A DNA stretch of 64,000 bases from contig NC_135261.1 in the NCBI RefSeq assembly GCF_964204865.1, positions 15,376,001 to 15,440,000 on the forward strand. The letters are read 5' to 3'. Position 1 is the first letter of the stretch. The number at the start of each line of letters is the position of its first letter. This document shows, piece by piece, positions 12,480-24,600 of the stretch. The translations under genes and the position numbers were made by a program. This stretch comes from Styela clava. Taxonomy: Eukaryota; Chordata; Ascidiacea; Stolidobranchia; Styelidae. Below the pieces are notes generated by a model that did not search any database, had not been told where the DNA came from, and saw only the letters and a program-made list of their open reading frames with translations.

Positions 12480-13202
12480 TGTAATGTGGGAAATATTACC
12501 TAAAAATATTCAAAAAACATTCATCGAAAAATTATATCAGACATACAGAAATGTGGCATTACAGAAAGCATGGGTGGTATATACAAGCCAAATTATATAC
12601 TTAGCCAAATTATCATAGTACAATACTAGTTCTACATGGATAAATGTGGGTAATAATTTAAATGTATTACATAAATCAATGGTTAGTGATAAAAGTGAGA
12701 TTGCTGCATGTTAGTAGTAGATGCCAAACAACTAGAAACTTGTTTTCTTTGGAAGTCATTATTTCACAGTTATTTCATTCTACATGGATATGTCAAAAAT
12801 GTACATAACTGATCACGGTTCTAATAAAATATAACAGTGCTGTTACAAGGAACAACAAAAATTTTCAAGCAAATGCTTATTGAAAAAAATCACTCTTTTA
12901 CAAGCATCCATATATTCTGTTTGGGAAGTGTCAAAGATATATTTTTATATACGATTAGAATGAACATTCTACATCACTTCAAATTGGTAATTTCTTACGA
13001 AATCGCAGAAAAGGTGTAAGTGAGTGAATTGTACACTAAGATTAAAAAAAAACTGATAACCATAGCTTAAGTAATCATTATTTAATGTATCCAATTTAGC
13101 TATAGTGATCGAAGCACCCAAATCCAGAAATCCCTTTTGATCAGTAAAATTAGCACTTCTGTATAGATGAATATTACAGTACAATGATGATGTTAAGAAA
13201 CA
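12480..13202. other. Spacer between SPATA17 and the C6orf118-like gene
   Basis: AT-rich sequence with no open frame that shows a domain. It must hold the SPATA17 3' end and either a promoter or a trans-splice acceptor for the downstream gene. Tunicates do use spliced-leader operons, but ~730 bp is longer than the usual spacing, so separate promoters are more likely. Confidence 0.4.
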
Positions 13203-14297
13203 TTATTGCAGAACTACAGCACCTTTAGAATATGTTTGTTCAAACTTGTCAAAGACAGGAATTGGGGAAACTACAGTTTGCATTCTTTTTGTAGAGACAT
13301 TCCTATTATAGTTTGTTTCCCGAAAGTATTTAACGCCATATGGGAGATGACCAAATTTGGAAGAAGTATGTAAAAGAGGTTCATAAGGTTTTTCTTTAGT
13401 GCTGAATGGTAGAAAAGGAACATCGATAACTCTGTCTCTCCATTCTTCCTCTTTCATGAGTTCCCTTCCTTCATGTAATGATGTAAAATCAGTTGAAACA
13501 CGTAACGAAGGATTTAGAGGCCTATATCTTTGCCTATACACAATTACTGGATCCTTAAAGGGTCCTTGAATCTTTTCTTTCCTAATTGGCGGTAAAGTTT
13601 TTGTTGGAGGATGTGGCTTGAGAGTAGTATCTGTAGGATCAATCATGTCTAAAGAAACACTTGTTTTATATTGAGCTTGTTTCGTTTTCTGCTTGTGGTC
13701 AAGTGGCTGTGCCGCCCTTAATCTGAATTCCATTTCATGAGGATAGGGCCAGAAAGGAGAGTTGTATATACCAGGTTTTTGATGAGTGCTCAATAAATAA
13801 TGATGCTTGCGAGCTTGATAATGTAGTTTTTTTTCTAACTCTTCATGTTTGCGCTTCTTGCGATCGGTTTCTAGTTGTTCATGATATTCATCCAATTCAT
13901 TGCGAACAATTTGATTCTTTATAGCCAGGGCCTCTAGATATCGTTTCCTAGCATAGAAGTTATGAACATGTTCTCGAACATAAAAACCACGCCAAATTTT
14001 CTGAATTCTTGTGGCCATGCAGTTATAGAAATTCATTCTCATAACCATGACTGAATTGCGGACCAAGATTCGATAGAAACGGCGGCCCATGAAGCCACGC
14101 CAATTTCTTTGAATAACGATTGAACATTTTTGCAAGTGTCGCAAATAATGTCTCACACGTAATCCTCGATACCAGCTTTGAATTACGACAGCATTATTAT
14201 ATTCGAATATTCTATTTGCTTCGGCATCTTCATGGCTTTTATATTTGTCTTTCACCAGTTCTTTCTCCTTTCCTAGTAAACGAAGAAACTTTGCCAT
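13203..14297 (-). CDS. SPATA17: Spermatogenesis-associated protein 17, IQ-motif protein
   Basis: A single exon encodes 364 residues, close to the ~361 of human SPATA17. Three IQ motifs lie at ~37-56 (VVIQSWYRGLRVR), ~60-79 (IVIQRNWRGFMGRR) and ~96-115 (TRIQKIWRGFYVR), expected to bind calmodulin or calmodulin-like light chains. Downstream family signatures are intact: YQARKHHYLLST..PGIYNSPF, the LPPIR..QGPF block, QRYRPLNPSLRV, and a Tyr-Ser-Lys end. SPATA17 is known from testis and motile cilia. The Met chosen (MAKFLRLL) begins the conserved protein. The orthologue usually has many introns, so the intronless state is notable. The upstream neighbour is the foldback element at 14.8 kb. Confidence 0.95.
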   Translation of the reverse strand: MAKFLRLLGKEKELVKDKYKSHEDAEANRIFEYNNAVVIQSWYRGLRVRHYLRHLQKCSIVIQRNWRGFMGRRFYRILVRNSVMVMRMNFYNCMATRIQKIWRGFYVREHVHNFYARKRYLEALAIKNQIVRNELDEYHEQLETDRKKRKHEELEKKLHYQARKHHYLLSTHQKPGIYNSPFWPYPHEMEFRLRAAQPLDHKQKTKQAQYKTSVSLDMIDPTDTTLKPHPPTKTLPPIRKEKIQGPFKDPVIVYRQRYRPLNPSLRVSTDFTSLHEGRELMKEEEWRDRVIDVPFLPFSTKEKPYEPLLHTSSKFGHLPYGVKYFRETNYNRNVSTKRMQTVVSPIPVFDKFEQTYSKGAVVLQ

Positions 14298-14778
14298 GGC
14301 ACTGGCAAACTGACGATTTTTATTCTTAAAGCTAAACCAACTTCCCAGTCATTTCATTGTTTTCTGGCAAATTACGAAATGCAATCAAGGTAAAAAATAA
14401 ATAAAAAAACAGCCTCAGATTCTCAACAACACCTCCGCTTAGCGTTGCTAGGATACAAAATGACTATATTGCCCTCTTGTGGCGAAACAAAAATAATTTG
14501 GAAGGTGTCCTCCGTGCATCGACTGTCTTTATCATCAACTTTTATAACAACAAATAAAAAGTTATAGATTAAGAACAATTAAATTTTAATAAGCCGTAAA
14601 ACACTCTTTTCGATCATGGTTGCTAACCTTGCCTAATTTTCGTAGTTATCAGTTTTGATTGTTAAATTTGAGTTGAGTTGCGCGAGACTAACTTCCTATC
14701 TTTTCTCTATGCCTTTATGCTAGTTGATCCGTATGCGTATACTGCAAAGATACTGCAGCTGGAATAAACATGACTATT

Positions 14779-15020
14779 CTATCCAATTAAAGAGTCCAGC
14801 TGCACACTAACACAAATGTATTACTGTAACGTTTCGTTCGACCAGAGTCAGACTTCCTCAGACAAGCAGTTTACAACAAACTGCTTGTCTGAGGAAGTCT
14901 GACTCTGGTCGGACTCTTCCTCAGACAAGCAGTTTACAACAAACGACTGACTCTGGTCGGACGAAACGTTACAGAAATACATTTGTGTTAGTGTGCAGCT
15001 GGACTCTTTAATTGGATAGA
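14779..15020. mobile_element. Foldback element with long inverted arms
   Basis: The block starts CTATCCAATTAAAGAGTCC and ends with its inverse GGACTCTTTAATTGGATAG. The arms of about 100 bp pair almost throughout (CAGCTGCACACTAACACAAA; TAACGTTTCG; CCAGAGTCAG). Near the centre, a CCTCAGACAAGCAGTTTACA unit occurs three times, twice direct and once inverted, so the middle is more complex than a simple hairpin. No transposase frame exists. It looks like a small non-autonomous foldback element, or a MITE whose centre has rearranged. No target duplication was clear. Confidence 0.75.
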
Positions 15021-16813
15021 TTTGATTGTTAAGTTTGACAAATTTGAGGAAAATCGCTATTTTCTTTAACAACTAGACCAATTACTTTGAAATTTTCATC
15101 GGATAAAGATTGTATTTTCCGCTAGAAGTCTATTACGTTCGTAATTCCTAGATTTCCCATGATATTTGATATTTCGCACAAATTTCACTGTATTATTAGG
15201 TAAAATGGCGCACATTGCAAAGTATAAAAATGTACCCCTTGATTTTAGCGACTGTTTTTGCATTGAAATACTTTATATACGTATTTTATTCAAAATTTTT
15301 ACAATTAAGTTTTCCGCCTTTTTTGCGCCCTATCCAAGCTGCGCCCATGGATGCCATACCCGAGCCCCAGATCTCCACTGTCCACCAGTAGGTACAGGGA
15401 AATATTCAACTTGGATTAATAAGCTACGAATTTCAACCTATCATCATTTACTTACATAATTCAATGATGCTCATTGCATAATTCAAATAAAACCACTACA
15501 GTATGCATCCAAGTAAGAATATATCAAATTTCAAATCCAACAAAGAATAGCACGTGTGAATGTTGTGACGTATTTTTGCATGAAGTAATAACACCCGGGA
15601 GGAATGCTTGTAGGCCTATCTGAGATAGAGTACCACTTGTTAATACATTTTTCTAAAAGGTAATTTTGCTAAGAATTGTTTTATGGTTGGTCGTCCAACT
15701 TTGTCATATAGCAGGGATGACGAGCATTTTGGTGAATGAGCCAAAAATTTTATTTTTAGTGTTGAAAATGTGACTTTTGGTCATAGAAGCATCATAAAAT
15801 ATCTTGGGGTTAATTTGAAGAGCAACGCGTTTTTGGATGTTTATTAATGTCACATTCACAAAGTAATAATTCATCCAAAATAATATAAACTGCAGAGCAT
15901 CATGGAGAAATAAAAACTATCTCGGAGAAAGCCACGCAATACATGGAAACGCTAAATTTTTGGAAATATTATTAAAAAGTCAGAAGCCCTGGCTTGTTGT
16001 TGGGCCACAAAATCATTTTCAGAACCGCTGTATTAGACTGAGAACTCTTAAAACACTTAAACAAAACGGTTGGTAGAATGTTATTTTTGCGTCATTGTTA
16101 AGGTTTTGGGGGCAATCATTGTTCTAAATCTAGATAAAGCAAATTATGCATATCGTATGTTTATTGTACATGTTAATAATTTTTTTTAATAAATTATCAA
16201 AAATTTTCTACAAAATACATGATATGTTTGTTGAATATTCCTAATTAAAATAAACTTCCAGATACACCACTGTACTATTCGACCAGGTGATGGATGTTGC
16301 ATAGTAACACTGCGTCGCCAAAGGTCTGTAATACCACCCAGTCCATTTCTATTTTGTCATGCTTTGTCGTTCAAAATATCAGTACGCATAAATATTTTTT
16401 TTGAAGATATCTCCCGTCTGTAAACGTTTTCCTATCAACGCAGGTTTCGCTTTCCACACCGATGGAACTGGTTCAATTCCTAATGATCATCACAACCAAG
16501 TGTTTGAGCAAAAGTATTCATTTATGAAACAATAGATGCAAAGACAAAATACAGAGATGGCATTTAAGAAAATGGAAACAATTATTTTACAAACAAGTCT
16601 TGAATGAGGCAAACAAACTAATCCACAATGTTAGGTTGTTACCCTTGGAAATCTGGAGATAAACAACCTTCATAAGAGAACCACATAGTAATTACCTTCA
16701 GATTTCCCAACAAAATGTCTGATTCATACGTTTTTATTTGATGCAAAACAGTTGCTGATAAGTAGTGAATCCGTATGGGTATTATTTATATATAATAAAA
16801 AATATAAAAAGGC
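15021..16813. other. Intergenic, no gene seen
   Basis: AT-rich sequence downstream of the claudin gene. A CAGGGATGACGAGC block near 15714 resembles a hAT end, but I found no partner terminus. Nothing else supports a feature. Confidence 0.4.
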
Positions 16814-19800
16814 CTATACAAAACCATCAACATGACCATTCTCGTCATACTCATTGGGATGGGGATCGGGGTGATAGTCATCCACCCATTCTGATCTTTT
16901 GTCATTGTGGTGACTCCCGTGACTTCTGTGACTTTTATGGCTTCTATGACTTCTATGACTCTTGTGAGACTTATGTGTGCGAGAGTGAGAATATCTACTG
17001 GAGTCGTCATCCCACTCGTCGTCGTCGTTACTCGGAGTCATCATCATTGCCTCAACAGGCTGAGAAGAAATTTCAACTTCTGCAAATGACGAAAATAAAT
17101 TTAATTTATTGTCATCGTTAATCTTCACCTAATCTAGGTGCTTTTACTAGTACAGACATCAAAATCGATGTTAAACAAGTAAATAGCATTATTTGTTCAG
17201 AGGTGTGGTGCTTTAACTCAAATTTCGAAATTAATAATTAGACATATGATATATATCTATATGAATATTTTTGCTAAATTGTTGCCTAATTGTTGTTGTT
17301 GTTGGGGTGATATTTTTAGTGTAGAATCTTGGAAGTAGTTGTCAAATTACCTCCTATGAGATCCGATATATGATCCAAAATTTCTCTATTTTCATTTTAA
17401 TTCACGGAAACACTGTTTTTATAGCACCAAGCTTGACCGGCTCGACCGCGAGTTTCCTTTGTTTCATTTTGCCAATCTCGTGCCCAGCCCTACCGTAGGC
17501 TACCGATTGTCATGCGACATGTTTTATGTTCTTAGACGTAGTCATTTGTCCTCCGCGTTGCTTTCTCGTTAAATATATATACGAAGCCATCTGTGCAAGT
17601 TTGCACAGAATTGCTTACTAATATATATATTATACGTATTTACCTGTAACAGGATGCTTCCATTCATACGAATTTTTATCCACCGGTCTATTGAAGCACG
17701 TGCAGCAAGTTAATATGCAGCCCAGTCCCAAGGATAACGCCATAGAAAACCATCCAATAAACAAACATGACCCCAACGTGTATTTCACTCTCGTTGTCTG
17801 ATAGTAAGGTGACCAATACTCTCTCACAACTTCGGCAGCGTACCAGGACACCGCAATCCCAGTCAAAACTCCTGCATAGTAGACAAAAGTTAATTCATTT
17901 AGCGGGAACTTTAACATTATTCGTGATCGTGTGGTGTAGGCGCGGCGGTGTGGCTCAACGGGCTAAGCGTTATGAATACGCTCGTCACCGCACCTCTAAT
18001 TACTCCGCGTGGGTTCGCAGGTTCGAATCCCATGCAGAGATGGTTATGTGCAAGAGGATTGCTGGACTCCTCGCCGTCGTTGGGTGGTTCACGTAACCGC
18101 TGGTCGGTTACGGCTCCCTCCACCACCAAGTCCATGCTTCCGAAAACAAACAATATAACTAATCCCATACCCGACTTGGAACGGTAACCAGACGAGAGGT
18201 CGTGTTTCGCCATATGGATAAGTCGTCTTATCGGCTTTCCTCTCCCCCGGGATAAATATGTAAATCCTATCCTATGTACGTTTCATTGTATACGACAGCG
18301 TTTTTGTAATCACAAGACCTCTTTCTATAGACTCCCGGTTGTGTGGTGATTACGGAGTACAAAGATCACAACATCAAGTCTATTTTCCTTTGAATAAAAT
18401 ATTTTAAAATGGAATTGCCATCATAATTAATAAAGTAATTAAAAACGCATAAAACGCAACGCAATAAACGCATAACGCAATAAAATTAAAAATATGATTC
18501 ATCATCAAGAGGCAAATTTACAATAACATGATGTGAGAGCAATTGTTGACAAGTATTTTATATTTTTTGTATTTTTCATTTTCACAAATCAGGGTTATGC
18601 ATCGGAAAGATATGAAAAGTAAGTTGACAATAATACGAATGTAAATTTTATAAGTAGTGTGGCAAATTTGATATTCGCCCCCAAAAAAGGCCATAATAAC
18701 ATATCCGGGGTACAGGAGACTCAGTAAGTAACGTAGTACACAGTTAAATTCGTTCCAAATATTTTAGTTTAATACAAACCGGCGATGATATGACATATTC
18801 CGGCACCAAGATTTATCCATCGTTTTGTTTTACTGTCTTCTCTGAATGCTCTGGTACATTTCATTCCGGCAAGAGAAAGGCAGAAGGCAATGGCTGATGT
18901 AACGAGAGCAATTGCCATAAATGCTCGATATGCGTCGAGATGTGCTGCGAAAATGATTAAACAGAAATCAATCTATATCTTTCGAATTGTATTAGTTATT
19001 ATACAAAACTTAATTCTAATTCGCCATGAAATACAAAACATGGAATGCCTAGCCCGACCATACAAGCGACTTTGTCGGATTTATAAAACCAATATTTGGA
19101 CAAAAGTCTTGTCATGGCGTCTTTAATGCATACTCTATTACTTCAAATTTGCTATTCTTCGGTACTTTAAAGGCTTTCACTTGTTTGAACATACTATTGC
19201 TATTTGAACTTGTCGTATGATACATATATACTCTATAAATGGAATCCATAGCATCACCACACCAAACAAAGCTGCTTTGTTTAAGCTAATACTTGGGTAA
19301 AAGTCTAGCCACGGTGTCATTAATGCATAACCTATATGCGTTTGAATTTGTAATTATACTGTACTTGAAGCATTGTAGAAGTTTGATCATACTATTGCTG
19401 TTTTAGCTCATAAAGACAAAGGTCAATTTGAGCTAGTGAATAATAACGACGACTTTTTATACTACAAAATTATACTGCAAGATATGTTTGGACTTTCGGC
19501 AATTAGTTCCAACCTGATTTCAAATATTCCCTTTTTATGAATAACCTATATAGTTTCACTATCATTTTATAGACAAAAGGTTTAGAATTATTTTCATAAT
19601 ATTCTAGGTTTCATGTAACATTTAAATGATATTCGTATATTAGCTGTCTATGAAAATATACTTCCATGTCACAAGAATAAATGGTACACTAAGATTTGAG
19701 GTTCTCTTTTCTCGTGTATATTTACGAAGGATTTTATCGATGCATTTCATTCATACTTGCTTAGATTCCACTGGAACGAGCAGTTTTTAGGATCTACTCA

Positions 19801-21655
19801 CGTGAAAATTTGGAATATTATTTTATTTACAGATTTTTGAATAACTTGCTCAAGATTTCACTGTAAGTAAACCTAGTGTAATGTATGAGCACGTGATATT
19901 GGAGGGTAAATTGTTTATATTGGAGATTCTGAAATGAAGTTTAATATTACTTTTGAACAGTATTTAAAAGGATAACGATGTAGAAACCTGACTAATATTT
20001 TAATTCTGTACTGTAAATTCGTCAGATAGCGCTTTTGGGCCCAAAATCAGACTTACATAAATTTATTTGAATATTGCTCATTCTTTCTCAAATGCTGAAT
20101 GCTTGTTTTTTGTTTTGTTTATAGTAGTAAGTAATTTATATTACTATACTACTAATATATACTAATATATAATATCTTTGTAGAAGCGAATTAACTTTCA
20201 GAATTGTAAATTTTGAGTATTTCGAGTGTTGTTTATTTTCGAAATTTTAATTCACTCAATTTCAATTCACTTAATTTCAATGTCAAATATTTCTCTCGAC
20301 TTATTTTGTTTTGCCCCATTTATGACGTAAGCTCTGACTAACTTTACAATCGTGTTTGTCAAATAGAAGTCTAATAAATTTCACTTTCTGTATTATATGT
20401 CGTAGTCACTTCTTATGTACTGATGCGATTTGAGAGCAGAAGCTTACTTTACATGTTTACGATTTTATAGATGATAGATGATTTCGAATTGCAATGACGA
20501 ATCGAAATGAGTAAACATCAAATTTCAAATGCTTGTAACATATTCTTGAGGTTAATAATTTATTTCTGAACACATTTCTTGTATTATATTTCTAGAGTAT
20601 GGCAATATATATTGGAGTTATTATGTAAAAGTCATATACATATAAGAAAATCCGATTAATATATAATCTTTTTTATAAAATTTGGAGAACGATTTTTGTG
20701 AAGCAAATTTGATCGATTTCCTTTTCAAATGGTATCGTAGGGTATCGACTGTTATCTCAGAATTTGTTTTTCCACACTACACTGCGTTTTCCTTATCTAC
20801 GTCACATATAATTTTTTTTTTGAATGAATTAGGGGAACTGTTCTCTGCTTGGCAAAAACTTACTTCGATAACAAGTTGAGTAACAATACAGTTATATCAT
20901 GAGACCACATCGCAATACAATATAGGTTTTTGCCACGGATTGGATACCTAGGTTGGACTTTATTGCATTTTTTTCTTGAACTCACTCGAAATAATGTCGT
21001 TTATTTTTGAATGAAAGGATCTAAAATTATGAGTTTAAAATAAAATAACCCAATATGAAAATATTCCTTTTTGGAAAGAATCGGTTTAATAAGTTGTAAA
21101 ACACTACTTTACAGTGCAATTTAAAAAGTATGTAAGTTAAATTTCCATGAACTTGCTGAATTAAAATTAGAAGTAAAATAACAACTAATAAATTATTTAA
21201 CTATTTTTAATACAAGACAACATTTTTAAGTATGTAATAAATTGTACAGCGCTTTGAAATTCATATTTGTATAAATAGCCTATCTGACGGTTTCAGCACA
21301 CTTTGGTACGTGAAAAAGCTACGATTTTGTTGTCGACTTGTAAACTATTTTGATCATTTAAATGATTCTTACCGTAGATGCCATACTTGTAATAAGAGTT
21401 TGACACCCAAGTTTTACTGGAAGCTTGACGAGTTGACATCTGACCAATTTGATAGCATTGAGTTTGCTGGCGGTAGAAAGACATGCATTCCATCCATAAT
21501 CCTTCATATCCCCATACGTTATTGAATGCATTTATCGTTGCTTGCATCGCTGTTGTTCTCCAGAACGGAGCGGCAAATACAAATATTACCGCAACCAAAT
21601 TGAATCCTCCCAAAATTGCAGTTATCAAGCGGAGTCTGGCGCTGGACACCGCCAT
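16814..21655 (-). CDS. Claudin, tight-junction tetraspan protein with two possible C-termini
   Basis: Exons on the minus strand: 21418-21655, 18780-18944, 17644-17871 and 16814-17079. All phases match (phase 1 at each junction) and give ~298 residues. Claudins form the paracellular seal and pores of tight junctions. Visible signatures: TM1 at ~10-30; W32; the first-loop motif GLW (52-54) with Cys57 and Cys67; TM2 (FMAIALVTSAIAFCLSLAG) and CTRAF; TM3 with GVLTGIAVSWYAAEVVREYW; TM4 from KYTLGSCLFIGW. If the last intron is not removed, exon 3 runs to 17630 and ends GKYV, the usual claudin PDZ-ligand, at 214 residues. If it is spliced, an acidic then Ser-His-Lys/Arg-rich tail ending DGFV is added. 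The intron-2 donor (GTTTGT) is weak. Subtype cannot be assigned. Confidence 0.88.
17935..18285 (+). mobile_element. tRNA-derived SINE, copy 1
   Basis: The 5' part carries both RNA polymerase III promoter boxes: an A box at about 17949 (TGGCTCAACGGGC) and a B box at about 18020 (GGTTCGAATCC). The body then reads GAGGATTGCTGGACTCCTCG..GTAACCGCTGGTCGGTTACG and ends with AATCCTATCCTAT. The same body and tail recur at 60.6-61.0 kb, and the same head at 59.05-59.24 kb. The element lies in claudin intron 2, about 65 bp from the exon 3 acceptor and antisense to the gene. Confidence 0.85.
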
Positions 21656-21659
21656 AATG

Positions 21660-24600
21660 ATATTGTCGATTAAACTATGAACTTATATTTCACTATTTAA
21701 ATGAATACAAAGTACACGTTATTTTCTTCATCTGTCATGCTTTTACTGTGGATTAATCAATACAGACATATACATTGCGTCCCAAAACGCAATGAGTTGG
21801 GAAACATTTTGCCTTGATTTGACGCTAATTTAATAATAAAAAAAAAAAATTCAGAGAAATTGGATAATACCAACAAAGTTAAATTTGTACTGTTCATCTT
21901 TCAGAGTTATCCTCCATCTTTTTATGTCACTCACATCTCCATTCTCTATGTACTTATCTCACTCTCCCAATCTTTTCAATTCGACCGTTGAGTGGGAAAT
22001 AGACTTCAAATAAGCTACTAAAAATTAAGCTACCCTGAGATATTTTACCAATACGATTGTAGTAGGGGCAATTACTAATTCGAAAGATCTCAGCCTACAG
22101 GGGCGAAGCTAATGCATTGGTGGAGAACCGATGCCACCCACACATGTCTACGTAAACATTCTAAAACAAAGACACCAGAGAGCCATCTAACATTTAATAA
22201 TATCTCAAATACGCTGGTTTGAAAACTTCTGAGCCAGGTATAAGACAATGATAAGTTAGCTTTACTATATATGTGGGCCATGAGTGTTCACAATAAAAGA
22301 ATATTATATTGAAGAGCAAATAAGTCAGTATGTTTGTAATGTCGTAATCGTGTACACATAACGATCCCGCAACGTAATACCTCACTCCTAGTTACGCTTT
22401 GCCAGATGAACTAGTTGGATATTAAAATTTCCATGTATGCTATACCGTTAATATAACAAACATTGTTAAAGTGCGTAAAGTTGAAAAATTTTCAATAAAA
22501 TCTACTACGAATACAAAAGCTTGCTGAATCTGACCGCAACTTTGTATTCCTAAATGCAACAAGTGTCCGATTTTTTATCTATACCATTTTTGTATATAAT
22601 TTTGAAAACCGGTCCTAAGTTTTGTCAAAACTGAAATTCTTTGTAAATTTTCGATTGAACCATCTTAAGGACATAAAAGGAAACGAAATGTTTTTTTAGT
22701 AAGAAATAGAATGCTGAATGCGATGGATAATTTTGTAAGACATTATTTAATTTTACTCCTCCAGTGCAATTGTACAGATTTTGCATTCACGGCCACCCTG
22801 GCAGAAATAAAGATCGCTCAATTTATATCACAAAGTAAATAACAAGTTTATATCAATGAACTTTTTTTACGTGAAAAAGAATATACATTTGAAAAGTTAA
22901 ATAATGGCACAACTTGGAATCAAATTCAGATTATTTTTTCATAATTTTGTTATTACACTATTACATATTAAAATAAGGTTGACCCTTTTGTATTTTTGAT
23001 TTCTTGAATGTTAATATCGTTCACCAAATATGATTCACGCTTGCCATATTGACTTTGTGGCTTGGCACATCATTTTCTTGTGATACAGATGACGTATTTT
23101 CTATCTGCTACAGTACCTTTGCATTTTCTCATTCTTTCAACCGAAGACTTTTTAGTTAGTTATGGAATATATATATATAAATTGTTGTTCTATAAGTTAT
23201 ATCTAATTTCTATTTTCCGTACTGAATGATAAAAGAGGTAATATTTTGACATAGATGACCCTCAATAAGTACATTTTAAATCCCAATTCAAGAATCTGCC
23301 CATACCTCCTTTAATAACTGAAGCGCTTCGCAGTTTTGTCTTCCAGCAGGCAATGGATAATTTTGTTAATAAATGCATTTTTCTTCTGCTTCATCAATAT
23401 GAAGTTGCTTATGTTTAGTCCTTACTCGCGTTTGAAATAATGAAACACGATCTTGTCTATAACTTCACTAAAACTCTGGGATAGCATTGATAATTTTTAA
23501 TTTATCGCGAAATAAGAAAAACTGTTTTTTAGCTTAGCAAATTTATAGAGAAGCTTAACACATAAGAATTATATATATTCTGCAAATTCTTGGTATGGGG
23601 GTTTTGGTGAGCAGTTCTGCTGAGGGCTCGGCTTTGTATTATTCACGGGATAGGATTTCATAAGTAGGCTATATTCGAAAAAATGGAAGCTGATAAAAGA
23701 ACACGCGGGATTCTGTGACGTGGTAATATCTAAAGGATTCAATTTATATCCAAGAGTTGTATTTGAAAACTACCACTAGATGTTGAAAAAGAGCAAAGGT
23801 ATTCCGAAACCATTATTCCTATTTTAAAGATGATCACGCCAACCCTTCTCTTATCGATTCTTTCTTATCTACCACCACCTCGCGGCTGACTAAAATTTAA
23901 AATCAAGCCCATCAATAAATTGAATGAATTGAGCGTTCAGACTAAATCACATTCTCGTACAATAGTGTTCATGAGTCGGGAGTATAAATCCGCAGCATTT
24001 AGGACAAATGTGAATGCATACGAAGATGTCGCGAAATGAATATATTCAGTCGATGCTTACAAAGGTTCAATGAAAGTCGGGTCCCTTTGTATAATTCATA
24101 ATTATATACTGCCCCGTTGTAATTGACTATACGTCATTGAATAGAATATTGCTGCTTTGTTGACGTTGGTTGTACCACAAGTGTTTTTCAGCGAATTCTA
24201 AAATGAGTTATTACCTATCGATCTCGATCGGTAAGTATGTTGATAGGTATTTGTCTGTTTGTTTGTTTCACTTTCGTATGTTACGCGATATCTCACGAAA
24301 TCAAGGTTAAATCTTCTCCAAGTTTTGCATGTGCATTCATCATATCTCGGACTAGAAGCCTATTGATTTTGGATCGCTATTGAGTCAGATCGAAGGAATC
24401 GAAACCACAAGATCGATAAGGCGGCGGTCTCCGATCGTTATCTAGTTGATATGTTCAGTGCGAAACCAAGTTCAGGCTTGAAAAAGCTTTACTATCGACA
24501 AATGTTGCTTCATTTCGATAATTTTTAATTTCGTTCCCTGTAAAATATATTTTGGTCTTTCCGTTAATTTAGCTGCTATACTTTCGTACTATATATATAT

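Noticed and set aside
15710-16030. Possible hAT element starting CAGGGATGACGAGC
   Set aside because: No matching inverted end or 8-bp duplication was found downstream.
16765-17121. 118-codon plus-strand frame rich in Tyr and Asp
   Set aside because: Antisense shadow of the Ser-His-rich claudin exon 4; the repeats explain its length.
17949-18031. Apparent tRNA gene (A and B boxes)
   Set aside because: The boxes are the head of a SINE: the body and tail recur at 60.6 kb, and the region does not fold as a clean cloverleaf.
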